A DNA stretch of 28,406 bases, taken from contig DKVK01000026.1 of assembly GCA_002491165.1 (NCBI GenBank), positions 1 to 28,406 on the forward strand. The letters are read 5' to 3'. Positions within the stretch are counted from its first letter, which is position 1. Every line of letters starts with the position of its first letter. Source of the DNA: Porphyromonadaceae bacterium UBA7180. Its GTDB lineage: Bacteria > Bacteroidota > Bacteroidia > Bacteroidales > Muribaculaceae. The translations under genes and the position numbers were made by a program. The notes beneath the pieces were generated by a model. The model saw only the letters and a list, made by a program, of their open reading frames with translations. It was not told where the DNA came from and did not search any database. Of the stretch, positions 1 to 7,661 are shown in pieces.

Positions 1-186
1 TCCACGGAAGTTTGGCGGTGTCCCTAATTTGGTTGTTGTTCGTGTATTTATTTTATTTAAATGATTTTGCGGAATATTTTGAATATTTTTTCAGAGCCGG
101 GACCATTCTCACGAATGTCGGATAAATGATTCTCCGGCAACTCCCCGCACCCGCTGTTCCCGTGACGCCCACGGCGACAGGCTGCG
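1..186. other. Non-coding left edge
   Basis: No convincing gene is visible. Bases about 40-130 are A+T-rich. Overlapping minus-strand open frames here run out of frame through the neighbouring ferredoxin gene and have no family resemblance. No good match to the Bacteroidetes promoter consensus was found on either strand. Confidence 0.5.
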
Positions 187-225
187 AAAAACCAACACAG
201 GCACCCCGGGGCGGGATGCCTGTGT
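187..225 (-). terminator. Intrinsic terminator of the ferredoxin gene
   Basis: A 9-bp perfect stem (195-203 with 217-225) is extended inward by CCC/GGG-type pairs around a small loop. On the minus strand it is followed by TTGGTTTTT. It lies 25 bases after the ferredoxin stop codon. On the plus strand it is followed by TCTCTTTTT, so it may act in both directions. Confidence 0.75.
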
Positions 226-249
226 GTCTCTTTTTGAAACCGGAGGAGT

Positions 250-417
250 TTAGCCTTCGGTGATTGCGCCGCTGGGGCAAACTTCTGCGCAGCTACCGCA
301 GCTGATGCAGGTGTCAGGGTCGATGTGATAGATTTCACCTTCTGAGATTGCGCCTACGGGGCAAACAGGTTCGCATGTGCCACATGCCACGCAGTCATTT
401 CCAATTACGTATGCCAT
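250..417 (-). CDS. 2[4Fe-4S] ferredoxin, 55 aa
   Basis: A small cytoplasmic electron carrier with two [4Fe-4S] clusters. The translated protein starts MAYVIGNDCVACGTCEPVCP and has two CxxCxxCxxxCP motifs: Cys 9, 12, 15, 19 and Cys 37, 40, 43, 47. These are the cluster ligands of bacterial-type (clostridial) ferredoxins, and 55 residues is the normal size for that family. The gene is monocistronic: a consensus promoter lies about 75 bases upstream and a terminator 25 bases downstream. Its redox partners, for example pyruvate:ferredoxin oxidoreductase or an Rnf complex, are not in the window. It is transcribed away from the adjacent T9SS operon. The family call is very secure; the specific partner is unknown. 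Confidence 0.95.
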   Translation of the reverse strand: MAYVIGNDCVACGTCEPVCPVGAISEGEIYHIDPDTCISCGSCAEVCPSGAITEG

Positions 418-491
418 AATAGTCTTTGTGTATTAATTAATTGTTTAGTTGTTTTCCGAGTTGAGGCGCCGTCGGGACGCCTTTTCGGGTG

Positions 492-522
492 CAAAATTAA
501 CTTCATTTCCCCGAAAATCAAA
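492..522 (-). promoter_or_regulatory. Bacteroidetes-type promoter of the ferredoxin gene
   Basis: Read on the minus strand, TTTG (522-519) is followed by 19 bases and then TAATTTTG (499-492). This matches the TTTG / TAnnTTTG pattern of the primary Bacteroidetes sigma factor. It predicts a leader of about 70 bases before the ATG at 417. Confidence 0.75.
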
Positions 523-629
523 TTTTATTGCCGTTATTTTCCTTAATTTAAAATCGTTACAAATAAGCCGCGCTCAGGTTTTTGTCGCCCGCGGGCAATA
601 ATCGCCGGCCCGGGGGCGTTAATTTAAAA

Positions 630-1370
630 ATGAACCGACCTGCACGATATTTCCGCACAGCCATAATGCTGGTGGCGCTGCTGTTTTCAGCCGCGTCAGC
701 GCTTCCGGTGTCGGCACAACGCTGGAAGGAGAAGCCCCTGAACCGACCCTATGCCGACCTCAAGCGCTGGCATCTCGGTTTCTCGGTGGGCGGTTTCTTC
801 CAGGATTTCTCTTTCACACACAACGGCAACGTCACCCCCGAAGGGGAGCAGTGGTTCACCTCCATCCCCGACCTGGCGCCCGGTTTCTGCGTCAACGTGA
901 TGGCAGACCTGCGGCTGCACAAGAACTTCAACCTGCGCTTCGAGCCGGGAATGTACTTCGGCGGCGCGACAGCCAAAATGCGCGACTACACCACGGGCCA
1001 GGAGCTGTCGCAGAACATCAAGACGGCCTACGTTGTGCTCCCCGTGGAGCTGAAGGTCTCGGGCGACCGCTTCGGCAACAGCCGCCCCTACTTCACCGTC
1101 GGGGCGATGGCCACCTACGACGTCTCGAAGCGCAGCAGCGAATACCTGCAGCTCAACCAGTTCGGCACTTACCTCACCGTGGGCCTCGGCGTGGACCTCT
1201 ACCTCCCTTTCTTCAAGTTCATCCCGGAGGTGAAGTTCTGTTTCGGCCTCAACGACATGCTCAACCACAAGCGCCCGGACCTGACCGACGACCCGCAGAC
1301 GATGAAAATCACCGACTCCATTAAGAAAATGAAGTCGAACATGGTGGTGGTGACATTCTACTTTGAATAG
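630..1370 (+). CDS. porT: PorT/SprT-type outer-membrane beta-barrel protein of the T9SS
   Basis: Predicted 246-residue outer-membrane beta-barrel. PorT is required for T9SS secretion in Porphyromonas gingivalis, where it has a similar length (about 240 aa). I chose the ATG at 630: it gives a clean signal peptide (Arg-rich start, hydrophobic core, likely cleavage after PVSA) and follows an A+T-rich leader. An upstream in-frame TTG at 582 would add an implausible Pro/Gly-rich extension. The mature part alternates short amphipathic strands, and the C-terminus (FKFIPEVKFCFGLND, then SIKKMKSNMVVVTFYFE) resembles the PorT end: a last beta-strand finishing in an aromatic-charged pair. It is the first gene of the porT-porP-gldKLMN cluster, 11 bases before porP. 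Alternative: a generic OMP_b-brl protein; the neighbourhood favours PorT. Confidence 0.75.
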   Translation: MNRPARYFRTAIMLVALLFSAASALPVSAQRWKEKPLNRPYADLKRWHLGFSVGGFFQDFSFTHNGNVTPEGEQWFTSIPDLAPGFCVNVMADLRLHKNFNLRFEPGMYFGGATAKMRDYTTGQELSQNIKTAYVVLPVELKVSGDRFGNSRPYFTVGAMATYDVSKRSSEYLQLNQFGTYLTVGLGVDLYLPFFKFIPEVKFCFGLNDMLNHKRPDLTDDPQTMKITDSIKKMKSNMVVVTFYFE

Positions 1371-1381
1371 ACATTCAGCAA

Positions 1382-2377
1382 ATGGACCGCGAGATACTAC
1401 ACATCATAACCAAGACCGTTGCCACGGTGCTCCTTATGCTCTGCTGCCTTACGGCCGCGGCGCAGAACGACGCGCAACTGACTCAGTACTGGGAAGTGCC
1501 CTCGCTCTACAACCCGGCGGCGACGGGCACAACCGACTATCTGCGCATACGCGGCGCGGCACGCCTGCAGTGGGTGGGCATCAAGAACGCGCCGAAGACT
1601 TTCTCGGCCGTGGCAGAGTCCCCCTTGCAGATAGGTAAGAAGCGCATCGGACTGGGCGTGAATCTCGGACAGGAGTCGCTCGGCCTTTTCTCCAACTTCA
1701 ACGCCAACCTCCAGGCCTCCTATAAGCTCAGGATTTTCAAGGGAGAGCTGGGCATCGGCGTGCAGGTCGGGCTCCTCAACCAGAAGTTCGAGGGTTCCAA
1801 AGTGGTGATTCCCGATGGCGACGACTACCACCAGAGCACCGACGAGGCCATCCCCGACCAGGATATGAGCGGCAACTCCGTGGACCTCGGCGTTGGCCTG
1901 TGGTACACCCACAAGCTGTTCTACGTGGGTGCCGGCGCCCTGCACCTCACCAACCCTAAGGTGAAACTTTCGGTGGAGGGGAGCGAAAGCAACGAGACGC
2001 AGGAATACCAGATAGAGACCCCGCGGATGCTCTATTTTACCGCCGGGAGCAATATCAGGCTAAAAAATACGTTATTTGAATTGATGCCGTCTGTCTTCGT
2101 GAAGACAGACTTGAGCATGTTCACGGCCGAAGCCACGCTCCAGGCGCGCTACAACCGTTTCCTGCGTTTCGGCGTGGGATACCGCTGGAAAGACGCCGTC
2201 AGCGTGATGGTGGGCGCCGACATCAAGAATTTCTTCATCGGATATGCCTACGACTACCCGACGTCGGCCATCTCCAAAGCCTCCTCCGGGAGCCACGAGG
2301 TGGTGGTGGGATACAGTCTGAAACTCAACTTCGACGGAAAGAACAGGAACAAACACCGCAACATCCGGATAATGTAG
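1382..2377 (+). CDS. porP: PorP/SprF family T9SS outer-membrane protein
   Basis: A 331-residue protein of the PorP/SprF family, an outer-membrane beta-barrel associated with the T9SS. It has a signal peptide (residues 1-27, ending TAAAQ) followed directly by the family's N-terminal signature: QLTQYWEVPSLYNPAATG, then a segment on recruiting or binding-like RLQWVGIKNAPKTF. The rest is a series of amphipathic strands, and the tail (KHRNIRIM) is the usual short basic end. Length is close to known members. The start ATG at 1382 lies 11 bases after porT and leads straight into the signal peptide. In P. gingivalis the same gene heads the porPKLMN operon, which matches the order here. Some PorP-like proteins act as cell-surface anchors for particular cargo instead, but position beside gldK makes the core role likely. 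Confidence 0.93.
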   Translation: MDREILHIITKTVATVLLMLCCLTAAAQNDAQLTQYWEVPSLYNPAATGTTDYLRIRGAARLQWVGIKNAPKTFSAVAESPLQIGKKRIGLGVNLGQESLGLFSNFNANLQASYKLRIFKGELGIGVQVGLLNQKFEGSKVVIPDGDDYHQSTDEAIPDQDMSGNSVDLGVGLWYTHKLFYVGAGALHLTNPKVKLSVEGSESNETQEYQIETPRMLYFTAGSNIRLKNTLFELMPSVFVKTDLSMFTAEATLQARYNRFLRFGVGYRWKDAVSVMVGADIKNFFIGYAYDYPTSAISKASSGSHEVVVGYSLKLNFDGKNRNKHRNIRIM

Positions 2378-2444
2378 CCTCCGCCCCGCCGGGAAAAGGA
2401 GCAGCAACGTCCGCAACATACGACTATCACGATTAAGACAATAT

Positions 2445-3923
2445 ATGAAGACAATAAAAAATAAGCTGATAAGCAACAAGATTTTGCCGGCACTGATAGT
2501 AGCGGCGACGCTGGCACCGGTGCTGACGTCGTGCATGTCGGGCCGCTCAGCCGCCGCCGGCGGCGAGGTTACCGGCGTCGGCGGCACCACATGGGCCGAA
2601 CCCACCCCATACGGGATGGTGCTCGTGGACCGCGGCGCTTACGCCATGGGCCCCGCTACCGACGACTCCGTCTTCAACATCCGCAAAAATCCCCACGGCG
2701 TCTCCGTGGACGCCTTCTGGATGGATGAAACCGAGATTACAAACTCCAAATACAAGCAGTTCGTCTTCTGGGTGCGCGACTCCATTATCCGCGAACGCCT
2801 CGCCGACCCCGCCTACGGCGGCAACGAAGCCTTCAAGATCGAGGAAGACCGCGAAGGGAACCCCGTGAAGCCTTACCTCAACTGGAACAAGCCCATACCA
2901 TGGCGAAACGCCAACGAGGACGAGCTCCGCGCCATCGAGAGCGTATACCGCACGAACCCCATCACAGGGCGCCGCGAGCTCGACCCCACGCAGCTCAACT
3001 ACCGCTACGAGGTGTTCAACCACACTGCCGCCGCGCAGCGCAAGAACCGCCTCGACCCGGAACGCCGCGAGTATAACACCGACAAGCCCGTCCCCACGGA
3101 ACTCCCCGTAATCTCCAAAGACACCGCCTACTTCACCGAAGAGGGCCGCATTATCCGCGAGACAGTGACACGTCCGCTGACCGGCGACTACGACTTCCTC
3201 AACACCTACATAGTGAACGTATACCCCGACACCACGGCGTGGATCAACGACTTCGACAACGCCTACAACGAGCCCTACACGCGCCTGTACTTCTCGCACG
3301 CCGGCTACAACAACTACCCGGTGGTGGGAGTTTCCTGGGAGCAGGCCAACGCCTTCGCCAACTGGAGGACCGACTATCTGCGCCGCTCGCTGGGGCGCGA
3401 GGGCGTAATCATAGAGCCCTACCGCCTCCCCACCGAGGCCGAATGGGAATACGCCGCCCGCGCCGGCAATTCCGAAAGCTCCTACCCGTGGGAGGAAACG
3501 CTACCTATGGACGAGCGCGGATGCTTCTACGCCAACTTCAAGCCGATGGAGGGCGACTTCGTGCGCGACGGACACGTAATCACCGCGCCGGTGGGCACTT
3601 ACGCGCCCAACGACTTCGGCCTCTTCGACATGGCGGGAAACGTCTCGGAATGGACCTCGACGGCCTTCACCGAGAGCCTGGACCGCCTTACCAGCGACCT
3701 TAACCCGGAATACCGCTACGATGCCGCCAAGGAAGACCCCTACAAGATGAAGCGCAAGATAGTGCGTGGCGGCTCCTGGAAGGACGTCGCCACCAACCTG
3801 CGCAGCGACTTGCGCCAATGGGAATACCAGAACGAGCAACGCAGCTACATCGGTTTCCGTTGCGTGCGCTCGCAGGTGGGCTTCGCACGCGGCACCGGCA
3901 AAAAACAGAACAAGAACAAGTAA
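2445..3923 (+). CDS. gldK: GldK/PorK, T9SS ring lipoprotein
   Basis: A 492-residue lipoprotein. GldK/PorK pairs with GldN/PorN to build the large ring under the outer membrane. The signal peptide ends in a lipobox, L-T-S-C, with the acylated Cys at residue 30. The rest is a formylglycine-generating-enzyme (FGE/SUMF1) fold split in two: residues about 55-105 (PYGMVLVDRGAYAMGP; FWMDETEITNSKYKQF) and about 285-480 (VVGVSWEQANAFANW; RLPTEAEWEYAARAG; GLFDMAGNVSEW; VRGGSW; GFRCVRS). The intervening 180 residues are the long insert typical of GldK. The two catalytic cysteines that true FGE enzymes carry after the RGGSW motif are absent, which fits a structural role. It is 67 bases after porP. A small hairpin follows the stop codon before gldL. 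Confidence 0.96.
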   Translation: MKTIKNKLISNKILPALIVAATLAPVLTSCMSGRSAAAGGEVTGVGGTTWAEPTPYGMVLVDRGAYAMGPATDDSVFNIRKNPHGVSVDAFWMDETEITNSKYKQFVFWVRDSIIRERLADPAYGGNEAFKIEEDREGNPVKPYLNWNKPIPWRNANEDELRAIESVYRTNPITGRRELDPTQLNYRYEVFNHTAAAQRKNRLDPERREYNTDKPVPTELPVISKDTAYFTEEGRIIRETVTRPLTGDYDFLNTYIVNVYPDTTAWINDFDNAYNEPYTRLYFSHAGYNNYPVVGVSWEQANAFANWRTDYLRRSLGREGVIIEPYRLPTEAEWEYAARAGNSESSYPWEETLPMDERGCFYANFKPMEGDFVRDGHVITAPVGTYAPNDFGLFDMAGNVSEWTSTAFTESLDRLTSDLNPEYRYDAAKEDPYKMKRKIVRGGSWKDVATNLRSDLRQWEYQNEQRSYIGFRCVRSQVGFARGTGKKQNKNK

Positions 3924-3947
3924 AAACACCCGGCCCTACCGGGTTTT
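3924..3947 (+). terminator. Weak terminator/attenuator-like hairpin between gldK and gldL
   Basis: A 6-bp stem ACCCGG/CCGGGT (3928-3933 with 3939-3944) with loop CCCTA is flanked by AAA and TTT that can also pair. It starts at the base after the gldK stop and ends in only four T. It is probably a partial terminator or an mRNA-processing or stability element, since gldL has no evident promoter of its own. Confidence 0.5.
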
Positions 3948-3995
3948 CAGTAAACGAGACCTCCGTCTCCACCCCCCAATAACACCAACCCCGAA

Positions 3996-4958
3996 ATGGT
4001 CAAAGTCAAAAAATTCGCCAACGGCATAGAGCGATTCCTGCACGGGAATGCCGGGCAGCGGTTCTTCAACTTCGCTTATTCAATCGGCGCCGCCATCGTG
4101 ATTCTCGGTGCCCTCTTCAAAATATTGCACCTGCCGGCGGGCAGCGAGCTGCTGATGATAGGTATGGGCACCGAAGTATTGATGTTCGTGCTCACCGCCT
4201 TCGACCGTCCGCCGCGCGAATATGCCTGGGAAGACGTCTTCCCCGTGCTTGACTCCAAAGACCCCGAGGACCGTCCCGACTTCGGCCGCGGCAGCGCCGC
4301 CGACTCGCCGGAACAGTATGACCGCGAGGATTACGCTCCCGCACCGGCCTCACCCATCGACGCCATTTCCGCGGAAGACGCCGCCTCCCTGCGCGACAGC
4401 ATAGCACGCATGGCCTCGGCCAGCGAGCAGCTCGCCCAGATGGCAGACATAACCATGGCCACGACTTCCTATCTCCAGGAAATCTCCGAAATCGCCGGAC
4501 AGATGGCACAGCTCAAGGAGACCACCCGCTCGCTCAACGAGGTGAGCTCCGTGCTGCTCGATTCCTACCGCGCCATCACCGACAACTCCGAGAATATCTC
4601 GCTCAGTTCCACCGGATACGTCGAAAAGATGGAAGACCTCAACCGCAACATCGGCGGCCTGAACACCATCTACGAGATACAGCTCAAGAGCATCTCCTCG
4701 CAGCTCGACTCCATCGACCGCGTGAACCGCGGCCTGAAGGACATCCGCGACATGTACGAGAAGTCGGCCCGCGAAAGCGCACACTACTGCGAGGAGACCG
4801 AAAAGATGGCACGCTACATGAAGCAGCTCAACCAAGTCTACGAGAAGATGATTACGGCCATGACCATCAATATGTACAACCCCATGACGGGAGCCGCCGT
4901 CGGCCGGCAGCAACGCCCCGACACCGACGCCTTCCCCGATAACAACGATAACATCTAA
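3996..4958 (+). CDS. gldL: GldL/PorL, T9SS inner-membrane motor subunit
   Basis: A 320-residue inner-membrane protein. Five GldL subunits surround a GldM dimer and convert proton-motive force into motion that powers T9SS and gliding. Two transmembrane helices form a hairpin at residues about 24-46 and 50-69. Residues that are functionally important in Flavobacterium GldL can be matched: Tyr13, Lys27, His30 and Glu49 correspond to Tyr28, Lys42, His45 and Glu60 here, the last in a GTEVLMF context in helix 2. The remainder is a cytoplasmic tail, first acidic/proline-rich (about 75-125) and then long predicted coiled coil (about 130-290). The N-terminus is some 15 residues longer than in Flavobacterium. 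It ends 6 bases before gldM, so the two motor genes are probably translationally coupled. Confidence 0.96.
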   Translation: MVKVKKFANGIERFLHGNAGQRFFNFAYSIGAAIVILGALFKILHLPAGSELLMIGMGTEVLMFVLTAFDRPPREYAWEDVFPVLDSKDPEDRPDFGRGSAADSPEQYDREDYAPAPASPIDAISAEDAASLRDSIARMASASEQLAQMADITMATTSYLQEISEIAGQMAQLKETTRSLNEVSSVLLDSYRAITDNSENISLSSTGYVEKMEDLNRNIGGLNTIYEIQLKSISSQLDSIDRVNRGLKDIRDMYEKSARESAHYCEETEKMARYMKQLNQVYEKMITAMTINMYNPMTGAAVGRQQRPDTDAFPDNNDNI

Positions 4959-4964
4959 GCGACT

Positions 4965-6332
4965 ATGGCAGGTGGCAACAACAATATCAACAGGATGTCT
5001 CCGCGTCAGCGGATGATTAACCTGATGTACATCGTCCTGACGGCGATGCTCGCCCTCAATGTCTCGAGCGATGTCCTGAACGGTTTCCGCCTCGTCCACG
5101 AAGGATTGCAGACCTCCTATTTGCAGACCTCCCGTAAGGCCGAGCTGCAATACAAATACCTCAGCGGACTCTACGCCGCGAAGCCCGAGAAGGTACAGCC
5201 GCAGTATGACCAAGGGACGCGCGTGCACAAGGCCGCCATGGAACTCTACAAGGACATCGAGGAGTACAAACGCCTCATTGCCGTGGAGGCCGACGGTCCC
5301 GGTGCAACGCCCGGCAATATGCGCAACGAGGACGACCTCAACGCCGCCGGTGAGGTGATGCTCAACCCCCTGGACCGCCGCGGCGCCAGACTGCGCGAGA
5401 AGGTACACGCCTTCCGCGACCTCATTATCCCGATGATCGGCGACCCGGCGCAACAGGCCACCGTGCGAGACCTACTCACCCTCGACGGCAAAAAGGGTAA
5501 GGAGGACGGTCCCGGCATCGTGACATGGGAAAACAAGACCTTCGAGAACATGCCCGCCGTGGCCGCGATTACCATACTGACAAAGCTGCAGAACGACATA
5601 CGCACGGCCGAGTCGGACACCTATAACCGCATCATAGCCGGCATCGACCTCAGCGACATACCGCTCAACGAGGAGCTCCGAGCCGAAGCGGCAGCGATAC
5701 AGCAACCCGTCTCACACTTCACCACCAACAATCCGCCGGTGACCGTGGGCAATCCCACCGTGGCACAGACGATGGCCAACATCCTATATGCCGGCATCGA
5801 CAATCCCGTGAGCATCTCCGTGCCCGGGGTCTCGAGCGACAACGTATCGGCTACGATGAGCAACGGTACGCTGACGCGCAATGGCGACAACTGGACGGCA
5901 CGCGTGACGCAAGTGGGCGGCGAGGCCGAAATCCACATCACCGCCAACGGCCGCGAAGCGGGAGTCATGAAGTTCCGTATCCGCAAGCTTCCGGACCCGG
6001 CGGCCTACATGATAGTGGGCGGCAACCAATACAAGGGCGCGCCCAAGCGCATCTCCAAGGGTGCACTGCTCTCCGCCTCCGGCGTAGGGGCCGCGCTTGA
6101 TGACGGTGTGCTCGACATCCCCTTCACCATCGTTTCGTTCACAACCGTCTTCGTGGACCAAATGGGCAACGCCATCCCCGAAGTGTCGGCCGGTGCCGGT
6201 TTCTCGCAACGCCAGATAGAGAAATTCCGCGAACTCAAACCCGGAAAGACATTCTACATCACCAACATCAAGGCCAAGGGTCCCGACGGCATAGTGCGCG
6301 AAATACCCTCGATGGAGGTGCGGCTCAACTAA
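4965..6332 (+). CDS. gldM: GldM/PorM, T9SS motor shaft, apparently lacking domain D2
   Basis: A 455-residue protein with a short cytoplasmic start containing MSPRQRMINLMYIVLTAMLA, the hallmark of GldM. One transmembrane helix (about 17-34) crosses the GldL pentamer. The periplasmic part begins with helical domain D1 (about 36-235). The C-terminal D3-D4 part is about 256-455: ILYAGIDNPVSISVPGV, the RKLPDP linker, then VFVDQMGNAIPEVSAGAGFS and a strand-rich end. GldM and PorM of Flavobacterium and Porphyromonas are about 513-516 residues, with an Ig-like domain D2 between D1 and D3. Here only some 20 residues (about 236-256, including EAAAIQQPVSHFTTNNPP) connect D1 to D3, so D2 seems to be missing without any frame disruption. 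Domain limits are from memory of the PorM structure and are approximate. Confidence 0.95.
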   Translation: MAGGNNNINRMSPRQRMINLMYIVLTAMLALNVSSDVLNGFRLVHEGLQTSYLQTSRKAELQYKYLSGLYAAKPEKVQPQYDQGTRVHKAAMELYKDIEEYKRLIAVEADGPGATPGNMRNEDDLNAAGEVMLNPLDRRGARLREKVHAFRDLIIPMIGDPAQQATVRDLLTLDGKKGKEDGPGIVTWENKTFENMPAVAAITILTKLQNDIRTAESDTYNRIIAGIDLSDIPLNEELRAEAAAIQQPVSHFTTNNPPVTVGNPTVAQTMANILYAGIDNPVSISVPGVSSDNVSATMSNGTLTRNGDNWTARVTQVGGEAEIHITANGREAGVMKFRIRKLPDPAAYMIVGGNQYKGAPKRISKGALLSASGVGAALDDGVLDIPFTIVSFTTVFVDQMGNAIPEVSAGAGFSQRQIEKFRELKPGKTFYITNIKAKGPDGIVREIPSMEVRLN

Positions 6333-6365
6333 CCCCTGTTAAACATCAGACAGCATCAACATATT

Positions 6366-7517
6366 ATGAATCTATATCGTAAAATAACACTCTCGGCACT
6401 GGCGGTCCTGTTCGCCGGAATCGCTCTGGTGGCACAGGTGCAGAACGCCGGAGGTGTACGCAAACGCGGCGAAGAAGACCGCCGGAAGAAAGCCGAGGCC
6501 TCGGGTCCCGTCATCTCCGACCGTATGCAGTCCTTCTTCGAAAACAAAGAGCCGCACGACGCCGATCTCGCATACGTGCGCCAGATTTACCGCAGCCTCG
6601 ACCTCTCCAAGGAGAAAAACACCCCGCTGTATTTCCCCGAAGACGTCATCGATGGCCAGGAAAACCTCTTCCGCATCATCATGCGTCTGGTGGTCGAGGG
6701 CAAAATCCCGGCCTACGAATACCTCGACGGCCGCGAAATCTTCTCCGACCAGTATAAGATAAAAGTGGGCGACATGCTCGACCGCTTCGAGATATATTAC
6801 ACCCAGACCGGCGGCAACGGCAAAAATCCCCGCTACGAGATTGCCGAGGCCGACGTTCCCACCAACCAGGTGCTCAACTACTACATAATAGAGAAGTGGG
6901 AGTTCGACCGCCGTTCCAACCGTATGAAGACGCGCGTGGAGGCCATCTGCCCCGTGCTCAACAAATACGGCGATTTCGGCGAAACCAACCGCTACCCCAT
7001 GTTCTGGGTGAAGTTCGACGCCCTGCGCCCCTGGCTGGCGCAGGAGTACATCTTCCTCAGCGACGACAACAACCTGCCGCAATACAGCCTCGACGACTTC
7101 TTCAACATGGGGATGTATGACGGCGAGATTTACAAGACCCAGAACCTGCGCAACCTCTCCATGATGCAGATGTATCCCGACGAGGACGACCTGAAAGCGG
7201 CCCGTGACAGCATCGACCGGCGCCTGCGCTCCTTCGGCAAAGACCTGTGGGTGCCCGACCGCGACGAGTATCTGGCACAGCGCGCCGCCGCAGAAGCCGC
7301 TGCCGAAGCTGCCGCTGCCGGAGATACCATCCCGTCCGCTACCACCACCGTGACGGAAGACGACGACGAACCCAAGAGTGCCAAATCGGTGCGTTCCTCC
7401 AAACGGAAACGCGCCAAAGCCAAAAGCTCGAAGCCCAAACAGCCGAAACAGCCCAAAGTAAAGCAATCCTCCGGCAACTCCAACGCCGCCAAGAGCGTGC
7501 GCCGCCGCAAACGCTGA
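6366..7517 (+). CDS. gldN: GldN/PorN, T9SS periplasmic ring subunit
   Basis: A 383-residue exported protein, partner of GldK in the periplasmic ring. The signal peptide is residues 1-23, ending LVAQ. The globular GldN domain spans about 50-305. Landmarks include RQIYRSLDLSKEKNTPLYFP, GQENLFRIIMRLVVEGKIPAYEY and NYYIIEKWEFDRRSNRMKTR. The region PMFWVKFDALRPWL follows, then the segment ending PDRDEYLAQRAA. After residue 308 comes an Ala/Glu stretch, a short Thr/Asp/Glu stretch, and a very basic Lys/Arg/Ser/Pro-rich tail of about 45 residues. The start ATG at 6366 is 33 bases after gldM. It is the last gene of the operon and is followed by a hairpin. The family call is secure; the role of the tail is unknown. 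Confidence 0.95.
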   Translation: MNLYRKITLSALAVLFAGIALVAQVQNAGGVRKRGEEDRRKKAEASGPVISDRMQSFFENKEPHDADLAYVRQIYRSLDLSKEKNTPLYFPEDVIDGQENLFRIIMRLVVEGKIPAYEYLDGREIFSDQYKIKVGDMLDRFEIYYTQTGGNGKNPRYEIAEADVPTNQVLNYYIIEKWEFDRRSNRMKTRVEAICPVLNKYGDFGETNRYPMFWVKFDALRPWLAQEYIFLSDDNNLPQYSLDDFFNMGMYDGEIYKTQNLRNLSMMQMYPDEDDLKAARDSIDRRLRSFGKDLWVPDRDEYLAQRAAAEAAAEAAAAGDTIPSATTTVTEDDDEPKSAKSVRSSKRKRAKAKSSKPKQPKQPKVKQSSGNSNAAKSVRRRKR

Positions 7518-7558
7518 CGACCTCTCGCAAAATCCGAACACTCGCATAGAAACCATAA

Positions 7559-7589
7559 GCCGGAACAGTACGCTGAGTACCGTTCCGGC
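7559..7589. terminator. Hairpin between convergent gldN and glycosyltransferase genes
   Basis: An 8-bp stem GCCGGAAC/GTTCCGGC (7559-7566 with 7582-7589), one A-C mismatch, 4 further pairs GTAC/GTAC and loop GCTGA. It lies between the 3' ends of two convergent genes and probably serves both. The flanks are A+T-rich but there is no real T-run, so termination may be inefficient. Confidence 0.6.
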
Positions 7590-7661
7590 AATATTTATAT
7601 GGAGCGCAGCCCTTCCGGCCTGCGTAATCCGAAGCGATGTCCATTTGCCGTCAAAGCAGCC

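Noticed and set aside
53..338. Two overlapping minus-strand open frames (75 and 93 residues) at the left edge
   Set aside because: They run out of frame through the ferredoxin gene and its terminator and have no domain-like pattern.
464..483. Possible hairpin in the ferredoxin leader or a terminator before porT
   Set aside because: The best pairing is short and needs a 3-base bulge, so it is not distinguishable from chance.
541..629. Promoter for the T9SS operon
   Set aside because: Only poor matches such as TAATTTAA were found; I could not assign a promoter with confidence.
2445..3923. Sulfatase-modifying enzyme annotation
   Set aside because: The fold is shared but the catalytic cysteines are missing and the operon context identifies GldK.
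4350..5453. 367-residue minus-strand open frame opposite gldL and gldM
   Set aside because: It is a by-product of G+C-rich codon use; the opposite strand codes clear GldL and GldM.
6372..7556. 394-residue minus-strand open frame opposite gldN
   Set aside because: It mirrors gldN, is extremely rich in Gly/Val/Phe/His without a domain, and the plus strand holds an unmistakable GldN.
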